Shown: positions 7,687 through 15,699 of the stretch, one piece after another
Layout of the letters: each line of letters begins with the position of its first letter
Numbering within the stretch: the stretch's first letter is position 1
NCBI GenBank assembly: GCA_002420015.1
Contig: DIHF01000008.1
Coordinates: forward strand, 1 to 32,775
Direction of reading: 5' to 3'
From: Micavibrio sp. UBA5703
GTDB taxonomy: Bacteria > Pseudomonadota > Alphaproteobacteria > Micavibrionales > Micavibrionaceae
DNA: 32,775 nt
Made by a program: the position numbers and the translations under genes
The notes under the pieces: model-generated
The model's input: only the letters and a program-made list of their open reading frames with translations
Told to the model about the DNA's origin: nothing
The model's database searches: none

Positions 7687-9864
7687 ATGCCTTCAATTCC
7701 AAAGTCTGTATCAGCAGATGCGTCAACCGGCGCGGCAAAAAATACAATAAAAACCAAAGCCGCGAAGATTGATACAAAATTGCTTACTGCGCCAACGCAG
7801 ATCTGGAAAAGCCGGATCAGCTGGCGCATTACGCTTGCCGTGTTTATGACGATTCTGGCCGTTCAGGCCGGAATATTGAATGTCACCATGAAGAATTTCG
7901 AGGACAGCCGACTGGCACATTTGCGCGAGATTGGCCGTACCGCAATCGTGCCGTTGATCGACATGTCGGTGCGCGATCTTCTGGCCTCGCCGATCCCCGA
8001 CAATGCGGCGATGCGTCTTTTATCCGCTACAAAAGTCAAAGGACTGGCGGTATATTCAAGCCAGCTCGACTTCATCAAGAACTACGGCGAACCGCTGGCG
8101 CTGGTCCTGCTGGATCAGGACAGCACCTCCAAAACATACAGAAGCAGCGACGGCAATTCCTACGAGATCGTTTTACGCGCCTACGACCTGAACAGACCCT
8201 ATATCATGGTCGCACGGCTTGATTCATCCCATGTCTCCAAGGAACTTCAGGAGTACGTGAAAGAAACGATATTGATCATGTTGCTGATGTCAGCCTTCGT
8301 CACTACGGTTCTGATGATCGCTATGGGTAAATGGCTGCTGGAGCCTATTCTGTTCATGCGCAGCAATCTGATTTCCGCATCGGAAAACCCCGAAAACCCG
8401 AAGATTGTTCCATCGCCGTTCGATCCGTCGGATGAGATTGGCGGCGCCATCGCGATCGCGCAAAAGCTGATCCAGCAAAACGCCGATAACATCCGCCACA
8501 TCAGGGGCGCGGCGGAAGACAAGATTCACAAGCTGGCCTATTACGACACGCTGACCGGCCTGCCCAACCGCATCCTGTTCCTTCAGACGCTAGCCGAACA
8601 CACGCGTGCCGCCGCCGACGGCAAGCAGGAACGCTTTGCCGTTATCGCGCTCGACCTCGACCACTTCAAGGATGTCAACGACTCCATGGGGCACAACGTG
8701 GGCGATGCGATCCTGCGCGGCGTCGGCAAAAGATTGCGCACCGCGATGCCAAAATCGGCAACTGTCGCCCGCGTCGATGCCGACGAGTTCGCCATCACCA
8801 TGCCGCTGACCACCGATATCAACAGCGCCCGCGACGTTGCGGAAAAAATCATCAACGCAATCCGTGCCGAACCGTTCCGGGTGTTCAACGAGCAATTCCA
8901 GGTGCGCGCCTCGGTCGGCGTTTCGACATTCCCCGACGATGGCATGGACCCGGATCAGGTTTTGAAAAACGCCGATATCGCGCTCAACCGCGCCAAGGAA
9001 GAAGGGCGCGACACGATCAAGGAATATTCGGAGGATTTCGACAACGCCGTGCAGCAACGCTTCCAGATGCTCCGTGATCTGCGCACAGCGATGGAAGCCA
9101 ACCAGCTCAGTCTGCATTACCAGCCGCAGCTTGACCTGAAGACCGGAAAGGTCATCGGCGCCGAAGCGCTGCTGCGCTGGTTCAAGCCGGACAACAGCAA
9201 AGAGGGCGGCGCTTTCGTCCCGCCATTTGAATTTATCCCTGTGGCCGAGCAATCCGGCCTTATCGTACCAATCGGCGAGTGGGTCATGCGCACGGCATGC
9301 GAAGCCGCCGTTGCGTGGAACAAAAAGCACGGATACGACTTGCGTATCGCCGTCAACGTATCCGCCGCGCAATTCTCGCGCAGCGACATTTGCGGTTTCG
9401 TCAGGAAGACACTTGCGGAAACCGGTTTAAGGCCGAGCAATCTTGAGCTTGAAGTGACGGAAAGCGTTTTCATGGCTGACATCCACCACACCATTCAGAC
9501 TCTGAAGGAATTGCACGCCATCGGCGTCGAGCTGGCCATCGACGATTTCGGAACCGGATATTCGTCGCTGTCTTACCTGCGCCAGTTCCCCATCGACAGG
9601 CTGAAGATCGACCAGTCTTTCATCCGCAACGCCCTGAACAACCACGACGACGCGGCCATTGCGCGCACGATCGTGCGGCTTGGCCACTCGCTCAACCTCA
9701 AGGTTATCGCTGAAGGCGTGGAAACAAAGGAACACGAAAAATTCCTCCTGGAAGAGGAATGCGACGAGGTTCAGGGCTACCGCTATTCCCGCCCCTGCCC
9801 GGACGCGGATTTCGTGAAATTCGTCAGCGGTTATAACGGCAAACTCAGCAGTTTCGATCGCTAA
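7687..9864 (+). CDS. Membrane GGDEF/EAL protein, predicted c-di-GMP phosphodiesterase with degenerate GGDEF
   Basis: The 725-residue inner-membrane protein has TM1 at about 49-69, a periplasmic sensor segment to about 195, TM2 at about 197-217 and a HAMP-like linker. The GGDEF domain (about 279-440) keeps DLDHFKDVNDSMGH, but its signature reads VDADEF at about 363-367 instead of GGDEF, and the RxxD inhibitory site five residues upstream is absent; cyclase activity is therefore unlikely. The EAL domain (about 460-710) keeps every expected catalytic element: GAEALLRW, VNVSAAQF, EVTES, IDDFGTGYSS, RLKIDQSF, IAEGVET and EVQGYRYSRP. It probably hydrolyses c-di-GMP, with the GGDEF part perhaps regulatory. 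It has its own promoter and ends six bases from a convergent gene. Confidence 0.92.
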   Translation: MPSIPKSVSADASTGAAKNTIKTKAAKIDTKLLTAPTQIWKSRISWRITLAVFMTILAVQAGILNVTMKNFEDSRLAHLREIGRTAIVPLIDMSVRDLLASPIPDNAAMRLLSATKVKGLAVYSSQLDFIKNYGEPLALVLLDQDSTSKTYRSSDGNSYEIVLRAYDLNRPYIMVARLDSSHVSKELQEYVKETILIMLLMSAFVTTVLMIAMGKWLLEPILFMRSNLISASENPENPKIVPSPFDPSDEIGGAIAIAQKLIQQNADNIRHIRGAAEDKIHKLAYYDTLTGLPNRILFLQTLAEHTRAAADGKQERFAVIALDLDHFKDVNDSMGHNVGDAILRGVGKRLRTAMPKSATVARVDADEFAITMPLTTDINSARDVAEKIINAIRAEPFRVFNEQFQVRASVGVSTFPDDGMDPDQVLKNADIALNRAKEEGRDTIKEYSEDFDNAVQQRFQMLRDLRTAMEANQLSLHYQPQLDLKTGKVIGAEALLRWFKPDNSKEGGAFVPPFEFIPVAEQSGLIVPIGEWVMRTACEAAVAWNKKHGYDLRIAVNVSAAQFSRSDICGFVRKTLAETGLRPSNLELEVTESVFMADIHHTIQTLKELHAIGVELAIDDFGTGYSSLSYLRQFPIDRLKIDQSFIRNALNNHDDAAIARTIVRLGHSLNLKVIAEGVETKEHEKFLLEEECDEVQGYRYSRPCPDADFVKFVSGYNGKLSSFDR

Positions 9865-9870
9865 CGGTTA

Positions 9871-10086
9871 TTAGACCGGGTCTTTCATATCGAGTGCCAT
9901 GTGAACTGGCTTATCGCCCACGATCTCTTTCGCGTGATCGTAATCGTCGTGAACGACCAATATGCTGTTTCCTTTTTTCACTTTTTTAACGATCCTTACA
10001 TCGCTACGTCTGAATTCTTCTTGCAATTCCAGAACAGCGATAAAATTTTCATCGACTGGCGCAATAACGATATCCATTTTTTTCAT
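9871..10086 (-). CDS. Small hypothetical protein
   Basis: The 71-residue product starts MKKMDIVIAPVDENF and is probably a small alpha/beta soluble protein; no motif is recognised. The start is well supported: AAGGAG lies nine bases upstream of ATG 10086. It converges on the GGDEF/EAL gene with a six-base gap and diverges from aroA. TTGACG on the minus strand (complement of 10143-10148) could be the -35 of its promoter, but no good -10 is visible at normal spacing. Confidence 0.6.
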   Translation of the reverse strand: MKKMDIVIAPVDENFIAVLELQEEFRRSDVRIVKKVKKGNSILVVHDDYDHAKEIVGDKPVHMALDMKDPV

Positions 10087-10161
10087 CAGAAAACTCTCCT
10101 TTTGATTGTGTTTCCGATACAGCTAAATCTTTCCATAACCTTCGTCAAGCTTAAATTGCAT

Positions 10162-10190
10162 TTGCCCTGATAAAGTGCTCGCGCTATACC
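10162..10190 (+). promoter_or_regulatory. Candidate aroA promoter adjacent to the start codon
   Basis: TTGCCC (10162-10167), 17 bases, then TATACC (10185-10190). Transcription would begin about at the A of ATG 10198, and no ribosome site precedes that ATG. If correct the aroA message is leaderless. The match is moderate (four of six at each box). Confidence 0.35.
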
Positions 10191-10197
10191 ATCGAGC

Positions 10198-11541
10198 ATG
10201 AATGCTGCCAGCCCAAACCTCAAACCCCTTACCGCCCGGAAATCCGGCCCTTTGCAGGGCGTAACGAAAGTTCCCGGCGACAAATCGATATCGCATCGTG
10301 CCCTTATGTTTGGCGCGATCACCGTAGGCGAAACCATAGTCAGCGGCCTGCTGGATGGCGATGACGTACTGGCCACCGCCGAAGCGCTGCGCGCCATGGG
10401 CGCGGACATCACAAAGGGCGGCGACGGGCTGTGGCGAATTTTTGGCACGGGGCTGGGCGGTTTGCGCTCGCCCGGCAAACCGCTCGACATGGGCAATAGC
10501 GGCACATCGACAAGACTTCTGGCCGGGCTGATTGCCGGTCATCCTATTACCGCGACCTTGACGGGTGATGCATCCCTTAGCAAGCGCCCGATGAACCGGG
10601 TTATCAAGCCGCTGGCCATGATGGGCGCGACCTTCGAGTCGGAAAATGAGGGCCTGTTGCCGCTGACCGTGACGGGCAGTCCGGACATCATGCCCATCGA
10701 ATACCGCCTGCCTGTAGCCTCGGCACAGGTAAAATCGGCGATTTTGCTGGCGGGCCTGAACGCGCCGGGGCGTACGACCGTGATTGAGGACCATCCCACA
10801 CGCGATCACACAGAGCGTATGCTTCGGCATTTCGGGGTAGACGTACAGGTTAAGGACAACAAGGACGGCAGCCAGTCCATCAGCGTTATCGGGCAGCAGG
10901 AATTACAGCCCTGCGCCGTCGATGTGCCCTGCGATCCTTCATCGGCGGCCTTTCCGGCTGTCGCCGCTCTTATCAATGAGGGTTCGGAAGTGCGGCTGTC
11001 GCGCATATGCATCAACAAAAGACGTACGGGCCTCTATGAAACCCTGCAGGAAATGGGCGCAGATATTACCTATAAACATACACGTACGGAATCGGGTGAG
11101 AAAGTCGCAGATATCCTTGTACGCTCCATAGGAAAGCTCAAGGGTGTAACGGTTCCCCCCGAACGCGTACCCTCGATGATCGACGAATTCCCGGCGCTGG
11201 CGATGGCGGCGGCGTGTGCGGAAGGTACCACCGTCATGACCGGGCTGGCCGAACTGCGCGTCAAGGAAAGTGACCGCTTGCAGATGATCGCCGAGGGGCT
11301 GACGGCCTGCGGTGTACGCGTTGAAACGGGCAAGGACAGCCTGACCGTCCACGGCACCGGCAAACCGCCCAAAGGCGGCGCAACGGTCAAAACCGCCTTC
11401 GATCACCGGATCGCCATGGCTTTCCTCGTTTTGGGCACCGCCAGCGATCAGCCCATAACCGTCGACGATTCAACCGCCATCAGCACGAGTTTCCCCAATT
11501 TCAGAACATTGATGGAAGATCTCGGGGCCGTTATCGGCTAG
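10198..11541 (+). CDS. aroA: 3-phosphoshikimate 1-carboxyvinyltransferase (EPSP synthase), class II type
   Basis: Joins phosphoenolpyruvate and shikimate-3-phosphate in the shikimate pathway. PGDKSISHRALM, GDASLSKRPMNRV, SAQVKSAILLAGLN, TRDHTERML, PSMIDEFPALA, ELRVKESDR and DHRIAMAFLVLG follow the class II (Agrobacterium CP4-like) pattern closely. Length is 447 residues, which is normal. The glycine-rich loop reads MGNSGTSTRLL: the position that is Ala in CP4 is Gly here, as in ordinary glyphosate-sensitive enzymes. There is no Shine-Dalgarno before ATG 10198. The 3' end overlaps the convergent lipoprotein gene by 11 bases. In many alphaproteobacteria aroA is followed directly by cmk; here one reversed gene intervenes. 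Confidence 0.96.
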   Translation: MNAASPNLKPLTARKSGPLQGVTKVPGDKSISHRALMFGAITVGETIVSGLLDGDDVLATAEALRAMGADITKGGDGLWRIFGTGLGGLRSPGKPLDMGNSGTSTRLLAGLIAGHPITATLTGDASLSKRPMNRVIKPLAMMGATFESENEGLLPLTVTGSPDIMPIEYRLPVASAQVKSAILLAGLNAPGRTTVIEDHPTRDHTERMLRHFGVDVQVKDNKDGSQSISVIGQQELQPCAVDVPCDPSSAAFPAVAALINEGSEVRLSRICINKRRTGLYETLQEMGADITYKHTRTESGEKVADILVRSIGKLKGVTVPPERVPSMIDEFPALAMAAACAEGTTVMTGLAELRVKESDRLQMIAEGLTACGVRVETGKDSLTVHGTGKPPKGGATVKTAFDHRIAMAFLVLGTASDQPITVDDSTAISTSFPNFRTLMEDLGAVIG

Positions 11542-12136
11542 CTTCCGGCCGCCAGTTGTCCAGCCAGATATCCAGTTTCATCACCGCCGGTTTTTCGCCG
11601 TTATCGTAGTAATAGCTGTCGATGACGTACACCTCGCCCGATTTTATCTCACGTACGGCGCCGCTATTATGCGGGTAGATGCCGTCGACAAAATAGCCCC
11701 GGTGAACGGGATCGGCGGCCTTGTGCCAGACAAAAGCCCCGCTTTCATCCAAAAACCTTAAATAACGCGACGTGTTGACCGCTTCGTCGATGCAATCCAT
11801 CTGGCTTTGATCGCCCTCGAAGGTTTCGGCGCGCCCAAGATCGGGCCGCAATCCGGCTTTTGCAGTCACATAACGCTCGATCAGGGCAATGGCTTCGGCA
11901 ATTTTTTCACGTTCCTGCTCGGCGCTGGCCGCAGGTTCTTTAAATCCGGCCATAATCTCATTCCACATTTCGTCATCAAGATTGACAGGTGTGCGCAGGG
12001 AACATGTAAACCCGTGGCAAAGCTTGAAATTCTCCCGCGTTTCGCCGTAATCCGTATACTGCAAAAGGCTAATTCCCTGCCCGCTGGCGCATCCGCACAA
12101 AGCTAGAATCATAGAAAAGGTCAAAAAATACCGCAT
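11531..12136 (-). CDS. Lipoprotein with transglutaminase-like Cys/His/Asp pattern
   Basis: A 201-residue predicted lipoprotein: MRYFLTFSMILALCGC gives a short basic start, hydrophobic core and lipobox L-C-G-C with Cys16 as the lipid site, so it probably sits in a membrane facing the periplasm. The mature part contains QMDCIDEAVNTSRYLRFL, then a Trp-His (FVWHK), GIYPHNSGAV and VYVIDSYYYDNG. A Cys at a helix start, a later His and an Asp in a strand resemble the transglutaminase/NlpC triad order; that is inference. A longer in-frame version reaching 12676 lies antisense to cmk and is rejected. It overlaps aroA at the 3' end and diverges from cmk. Confidence 0.78.
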   Translation of the reverse strand: MRYFLTFSMILALCGCASGQGISLLQYTDYGETRENFKLCHGFTCSLRTPVNLDDEMWNEIMAGFKEPAASAEQEREKIAEAIALIERYVTAKAGLRPDLGRAETFEGDQSQMDCIDEAVNTSRYLRFLDESGAFVWHKAADPVHRGYFVDGIYPHNSGAVREIKSGEVYVIDSYYYDNGEKPAVMKLDIWLDNWRPEASR

Positions 12137-12199
12137 AGGCTTTAAGTATCTTTTCGCGGGCGTCTTGGCAATATGGCGAAAAAATTTCATACTGCGCCG

Positions 12200-12880
12200 A
12201 TGAAATATCCAACCATCGCCATCGACGGACCGGCAGCCAGCGGCAAGGGCACGCTGGCGCGGCTCATCGCTCAAAAACTCGGCTACGCGCATCTGGACAC
12301 CGGCAGCCTCTACCGCGCCGTGGCTTTTGAGGTGCTGGAAGCGGGCGGCACCCCGTCCGCCACGGAAGACGCCGTACGAGGCGCAGAAACTCTGGCGCAA
12401 AAAATAGCGGGCGGCGACAATAATATCCTTAACAATCAAAAGCTTCGCAGCGATGAAATCGCGCAGGCGGCCTCCGTAGTTGCGACCATCCAGCCCGTGC
12501 GCGACCGGCTGGTGATGCTGCAAAGGGATTTTGCACAAAACCCCGGTAAAGGCTTTAACGGCGCGGTTCTGGACGGCCGCGATATCGGCACAGTGATTTG
12601 CCCCAAGGCCAATGTAAAACTCTTTGTGATAGCCGATATCGAGGTGCGCGCCGAACGGCGCATGAAAGAGTTGCAATCCAAGGGAATACAGGCTACAACA
12701 GGCACCGTTTTGGAAGATATGCGCGCGCGGGACGCACGGGACAAGGAGCGAAAAGCCTCCCCCTTAAAGCCCGCAGAGGATGCGGTGATGCTGGATACAT
12801 CACACTTGTCCGAAAGCGAAGTGCTGGCGAAAGCTCTTGAAATTATCAGAGCGAAAATTCCCGGCCCAACGATATCCTAG
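12200..12880 (+). CDS. cmk: Cytidylate kinase
   Basis: Phosphorylates CMP/dCMP to the diphosphates. AIDGPAASGKGTLAR is the P-loop at residues about 6-20, followed by HLDTGSLYRAVAFE, the substrate segment LDGRDIGTVICPKA, and the lid region with RARDARDKERKASPLKPA. Length from ATG 12200 is 226 residues, typical for the family. An in-frame ATG at 12173 would add nine residues (MAKKFHTAP); neither has a clear ribosome site, and 12200 is preferred because family members start just before the P-loop strand. The order cmk-rpsA-ihfB is widely conserved in proteobacteria. Confidence 0.95.
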   Translation: MKYPTIAIDGPAASGKGTLARLIAQKLGYAHLDTGSLYRAVAFEVLEAGGTPSATEDAVRGAETLAQKIAGGDNNILNNQKLRSDEIAQAASVVATIQPVRDRLVMLQRDFAQNPGKGFNGAVLDGRDIGTVICPKANVKLFVIADIEVRAERRMKELQSKGIQATTGTVLEDMRARDARDKERKASPLKPAEDAVMLDTSHLSESEVLAKALEIIRAKIPGPTIS

Positions 12881-12933
12881 CCTTTTTGAGGCTTAGTCTG
12901 TCGCTCATCATCTCCCTAAAAACACCTATGGAT

Positions 12934-12994
12934 CCCGTTCGTGCAAATTTTTGCTTCGCAAAAATGCCAACGGGACGACAAACAAGTTTGTCGT
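12934..12994 (+). promoter_or_regulatory. Structured rpsA leader: two consecutive hairpins
   Basis: Hairpin 1 has an outer stem CCCGTT (12934-12939)/AACGGG (12969-12974) and an inner stem ATTTTTGC (12947-12954)/GCAAAAAT (12958-12965) with loop TTC. Hairpin 2 directly follows: ACGACAAA (12975-12982)/TTTGTCGT (12987-12994), followed by TTT. The rpsA ribosome site AAAGGA comes about ten bases later. S1 represses its own translation in E. coli, so a leader element is plausible; alternatively hairpin 2 plus the T run could be a weak cmk terminator. Confidence 0.5.
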
Positions 12995-13014
12995 TTTGAA
13001 CACAGAAAGGACTT

Positions 13015-14817
13015 ATGAACATGGCCCATGTAGCCGCAAACTTAAAAGACAAGGAAGACTCGAAGGAATTCGCAGCCCTGCTGAAAGAATCCCTGAGAGG
13101 CCAAAGCAAATTCACAGGCAACGTCGTTAAAGGAACTGTCGTTGCCGTCGATAACGAATTCGTTATCGTCGATGTCGGCCTGAAATCCGAAGGCCGCATC
13201 CCGAAGCAGGAATTTTCAAAGCCGGGTGAGGACCCTGAAATCCGCGCCGGCGACGACGTTGAAGTTTTCGTCGAACGCATGGAAGACCGCAACGGCGAAT
13301 CCGTTCTCTCCCGCGAGAAAGCAAGACGCGAGGAAGTCTGGATTGAGCTTGAGAAATCGCACAAGGACAATCAGCGCGTCACAGGCATTATCTTCGGCCG
13401 CGTCAAGGGCGGTTTTACGGTCGACCTCGGCGGCGCTGTCGCGTTCCTGCCGGGATCTCAGGTCGATATCCGCCCCGTGCGCGATGTCGGCCCGCTGATG
13501 GGCAATCCGCAGCCGTTCCACATTTTGAAAATGGACCGCAGCCGCGGCAATATCGTCGTCTCGCGCCGCGCCGTTCTCGAGGAATCGCGTCAGGAAGCCA
13601 GAAGCGATCTGCTCGACACCCTCAAGGAAGGCCAGATCGTTCAGGGCGTGGTCAAAAACATTACCGACTACGGCGCCTTCGTGGATCTGGGCGGTGTCGA
13701 CGGTCTGTTGCACGTAACCGACATTTCGTGGAAGCGCGTCAACCATCCGTCCGAAGTGTTGCAAATCGGCCAGAATGTCGATGTGCAGATCATCCGCTTC
13801 AACGAAGAAACACAGCGCATTTCGCTCGGCATCAAGCAGCTTGAAGACGATCCGTGGAAGGGCGTTGCCGCCAAATTCCCGGTCGGCAGCAAGCTGTCCG
13901 GCCGCGTCACGAATATCGCCGATTACGGCGCGTTCGTCGAACTGGAAGAAGGCATCGAAGGCCTTGTTCACGTTTCGGAAATGTCATGGGTGAAGAAAAA
14001 CATTCATCCGGGCAAGATCGTTTCGACATCGCAACAAGTCGAAGTGATGGTTCTGGATGTCGATGCCGACAAGCGCCGGATTTCTCTCGGCCTGAAACAG
14101 TGCCAGGAAAATCCGTGGGCGGCCTTTGCCAAGAGCCACAGCGTCGGCGACACGTTCGAGGGCGAAGTGCGGAACATTACCGAGTTCGGTTTGTTCATCG
14201 CGCTGTCTCCCGAGATCGACGGTATGGTTCACCTTTCGGATATTTCCTGGGAAGACCAGTCGGAAGCGGCCCTGAAGCAGTTCGAAAAAGGCCAGAAGGC
14301 CAAGGTCAAGATTCTCGACATGGACCCGAACAAGGAGCGTGTTGCCCTCGGCATCAAGCAACTGACCGAGGATCCGTATCAGGGTGCAGCGGCCCCAGGA
14401 GGCCTTGCCAAGGGCGCGGTCGTTACCTGCACGGTTTCCGAGATCGGCGACAAGTCGATCGAGGTGACCATCAGCGACGGCATGACCGGCACGATCAAGA
14501 AAGCCGATCTGTCGCGTGAACGTTCCGAGCAGCGTCCCGACCGTTTCGCCGTCGGCGAGAAGGTCGACGCCAAGGTCATCAGCGTCGACAAGAAGACCCG
14601 CAAGGTCACGCTGTCGATCAAGGCCCGTGAAATCGACGAAGACAAGCAGGCGATGAAAGAGTTCGGCTCGACCGAAAGCGGCGCCTCGCTCGGCGATATT
14701 CTTGGAGCAGCCCTACAGGAAAAAGAAAACCGCGGCAAAAAAGCCGAAGGCGCAGAGGAAGAAAAGCCGAAGAAAAAAGCGGCCAAGAAAAAGGCCGCCG
14801 ACAAGGAAGCTGAGTAA
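13015..14817 (+). CDS. rpsA: 30S ribosomal protein S1
   Basis: RNA-binding protein of the small subunit needed to recruit most messages. The 600 residues contain six S1 repeats: about 35-100, 118-186, 203-275 (DYGAFVDLGGVDGLLHVTDISW), 290-360 (DYGAFVELEEGIEGLVHVSEMSW), 377-447 (EFGLFIALSPEIDGMVHLSDISW) and 465-535 (more divergent). A Lys/Ala/Glu-rich tail (KKKAAKKKAADKEAE) ends the protein, slightly longer than in E. coli S1. ATG 13015 follows AAAGGA. A second ATG two codons later is possible. A strong terminator lies 28 bases after the stop. Confidence 0.98.
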   Translation: MNMAHVAANLKDKEDSKEFAALLKESLRGQSKFTGNVVKGTVVAVDNEFVIVDVGLKSEGRIPKQEFSKPGEDPEIRAGDDVEVFVERMEDRNGESVLSREKARREEVWIELEKSHKDNQRVTGIIFGRVKGGFTVDLGGAVAFLPGSQVDIRPVRDVGPLMGNPQPFHILKMDRSRGNIVVSRRAVLEESRQEARSDLLDTLKEGQIVQGVVKNITDYGAFVDLGGVDGLLHVTDISWKRVNHPSEVLQIGQNVDVQIIRFNEETQRISLGIKQLEDDPWKGVAAKFPVGSKLSGRVTNIADYGAFVELEEGIEGLVHVSEMSWVKKNIHPGKIVSTSQQVEVMVLDVDADKRRISLGLKQCQENPWAAFAKSHSVGDTFEGEVRNITEFGLFIALSPEIDGMVHLSDISWEDQSEAALKQFEKGQKAKVKILDMDPNKERVALGIKQLTEDPYQGAAAPGGLAKGAVVTCTVSEIGDKSIEVTISDGMTGTIKKADLSRERSEQRPDRFAVGEKVDAKVISVDKKTRKVTLSIKAREIDEDKQAMKEFGSTESGASLGDILGAALQEKENRGKKAEGAEEEKPKKKAAKKKAADKEAE

Positions 14818-14845
14818 GCATCTGCTCTTCTTTAAGGAATTACAG

Positions 14846-14874
14846 ACCGGCCCCCTTTGCGGGGCCGGTTTTTT
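14846..14874 (+). terminator. Rho-independent terminator of rpsA
   Basis: A perfect 9-bp GC-rich stem ACCGGCCCC (14846-14854)/GGGGCCGGT (14861-14869), six-base loop and a run of six T (14869-14874). This is the clearest terminator in the window and separates rpsA from the ihfB unit. Confidence 0.93.
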
Positions 14875-14970
14875 CTTCCCGAAAAAATCCTTTGCGATCA
14901 ATGACTTTTGCTTGACGGAGGCCTCTTTTATGGGGCAAGGTAGGGCATAGCATATCCCTGCGAGGCTCTT

Positions 14971-14999
14971 TTAAGGCACAAAGCCGACGGGGATATAAT
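14971..14999 (+). promoter_or_regulatory. ihfB: Candidate ihfB promoter
   Basis: A perfect TATAAT at 14994-14999 lies 28 bases before ATG 15028. At 17-base spacing the -35 is TTAAGG (14971-14976), only three of six. Since rpsA ends in a strong terminator, ihfB needs its own promoter and this is the best candidate; a TTGACG at 14912-14917 has no -10 partner. Confidence 0.4.
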
Positions 15000-15027
15000 C
15001 GTAAGGACGACTAAAAGGACGATTGGG

Positions 15028-15333
15028 ATGACAAAATCGCAACTTATTAGCCTTCTGGCCGAAAAAAACCCGCATCTTTTTATGCGCGACGTTGAAAGAA
15101 TCGTCGATACCATCTTTGAAGAAATCACCGCCGCTTTGGTAAAGGGCGACCGCGTCGAGCTTCGGGGTTTTGGCGCGTTTTCCATTAAAAGCCGCGAATC
15201 GCGCACAGGCCGCAATCCGCGCACGGGCGAGACGGTCTATGTCGCGGCCAAACGCCTGCCTTTCTTCAAGACAGGCAAAGCCCTGCGCGAGCGCCTTAAC
15301 GGCGGCGCGGCCGATGGGGGCGACGAATACTAG
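15028..15333 (+). CDS. ihfB: Integration host factor subunit beta
   Basis: Half of the IHF heterodimer that bends DNA in transcription, replication and recombination. The 101 residues start MTKSQLISLLAEKNPHLF, and carry the HU/IHF signature with FGAFSIKSRESRTGRNPRTGE, where the Pro of RNPRTG is the DNA-intercalating residue, then FKTGKALRERLN. The short acidic tail (ADGGDEY) is a minor extension. AAAGGA lies about nine bases before ATG. lapA follows after an 18-base gap, as in the conserved rpsA-ihfB-lapA-pyrF arrangement. Confidence 0.95.
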   Translation: MTKSQLISLLAEKNPHLFMRDVERIVDTIFEEITAALVKGDRVELRGFGAFSIKSRESRTGRNPRTGETVYVAAKRLPFFKTGKALRERLNGGAADGGDEY

Positions 15334-15351
15334 ACTAGCACAGGACCCATC

Positions 15352-15687
15352 ATGGGATTTTTACGCTGGATTATCGGCTTTTTGATTGCCCTGGGTCTGG
15401 CGGCTTTCGCTGTGTTCAACCGTAAGCCTGTTCCCCTGAACTGGAGCCCCGTCCACCCCCCAATAGATGTTCCGCTATATCTTGTTGGATTGACGTTAAT
15501 GGCCCTCGGCTTTGTTCTGGGCGGCGGGATCGTCTGGATGAACATGGAGGGGCTGCGCCGCGAAAAGCGCCGCCAGAAAAAGCAGATCAAAATCCTCGAA
15601 AAAGAGCTGGAGGCCGTAAACGAAAACAAGGGAGCCGAAGCTCCGTCGGACTTTTTCCCGGCCCTGCCGGATAAAAGAAAGAAATAA
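15352..15687 (+). CDS. lapA: LapA-domain inner-membrane protein
   Basis: The 111-residue protein has two membrane helices (about 5-22, and 44-63 with GLTLMALGFVLGGGIVW) and a cytoplasmic coiled-coil tail rich in Lys/Glu/Arg. This is the lipopolysaccharide-assembly protein A domain (DUF1049) layout. In E. coli LapA works with LapB to regulate LPS synthesis; no lapB is present here, so the role here is inferred from domain and position. AGGAC precedes the ATG. It lies between ihfB and pyrF, 12 bases before pyrF. Confidence 0.85.
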   Translation: MGFLRWIIGFLIALGLAAFAVFNRKPVPLNWSPVHPPIDVPLYLVGLTLMALGFVLGGGIVWMNMEGLRREKRRQKKQIKILEKELEAVNENKGAEAPSDFFPALPDKRKK

Positions 15688-15699
15688 AGGAAAGAAGTA

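Noticed and set aside
11531..12676. Longer 381-residue minus-strand frame through the lipoprotein gene
   Set aside because: The extra N-terminal part lies antisense to cmk, and a clear lipoprotein signal starts at 12136.
13216..13971. Long minus-strand frame within rpsA
   Set aside because: It lies opposite the well-conserved S1 repeats; a compositional shadow.
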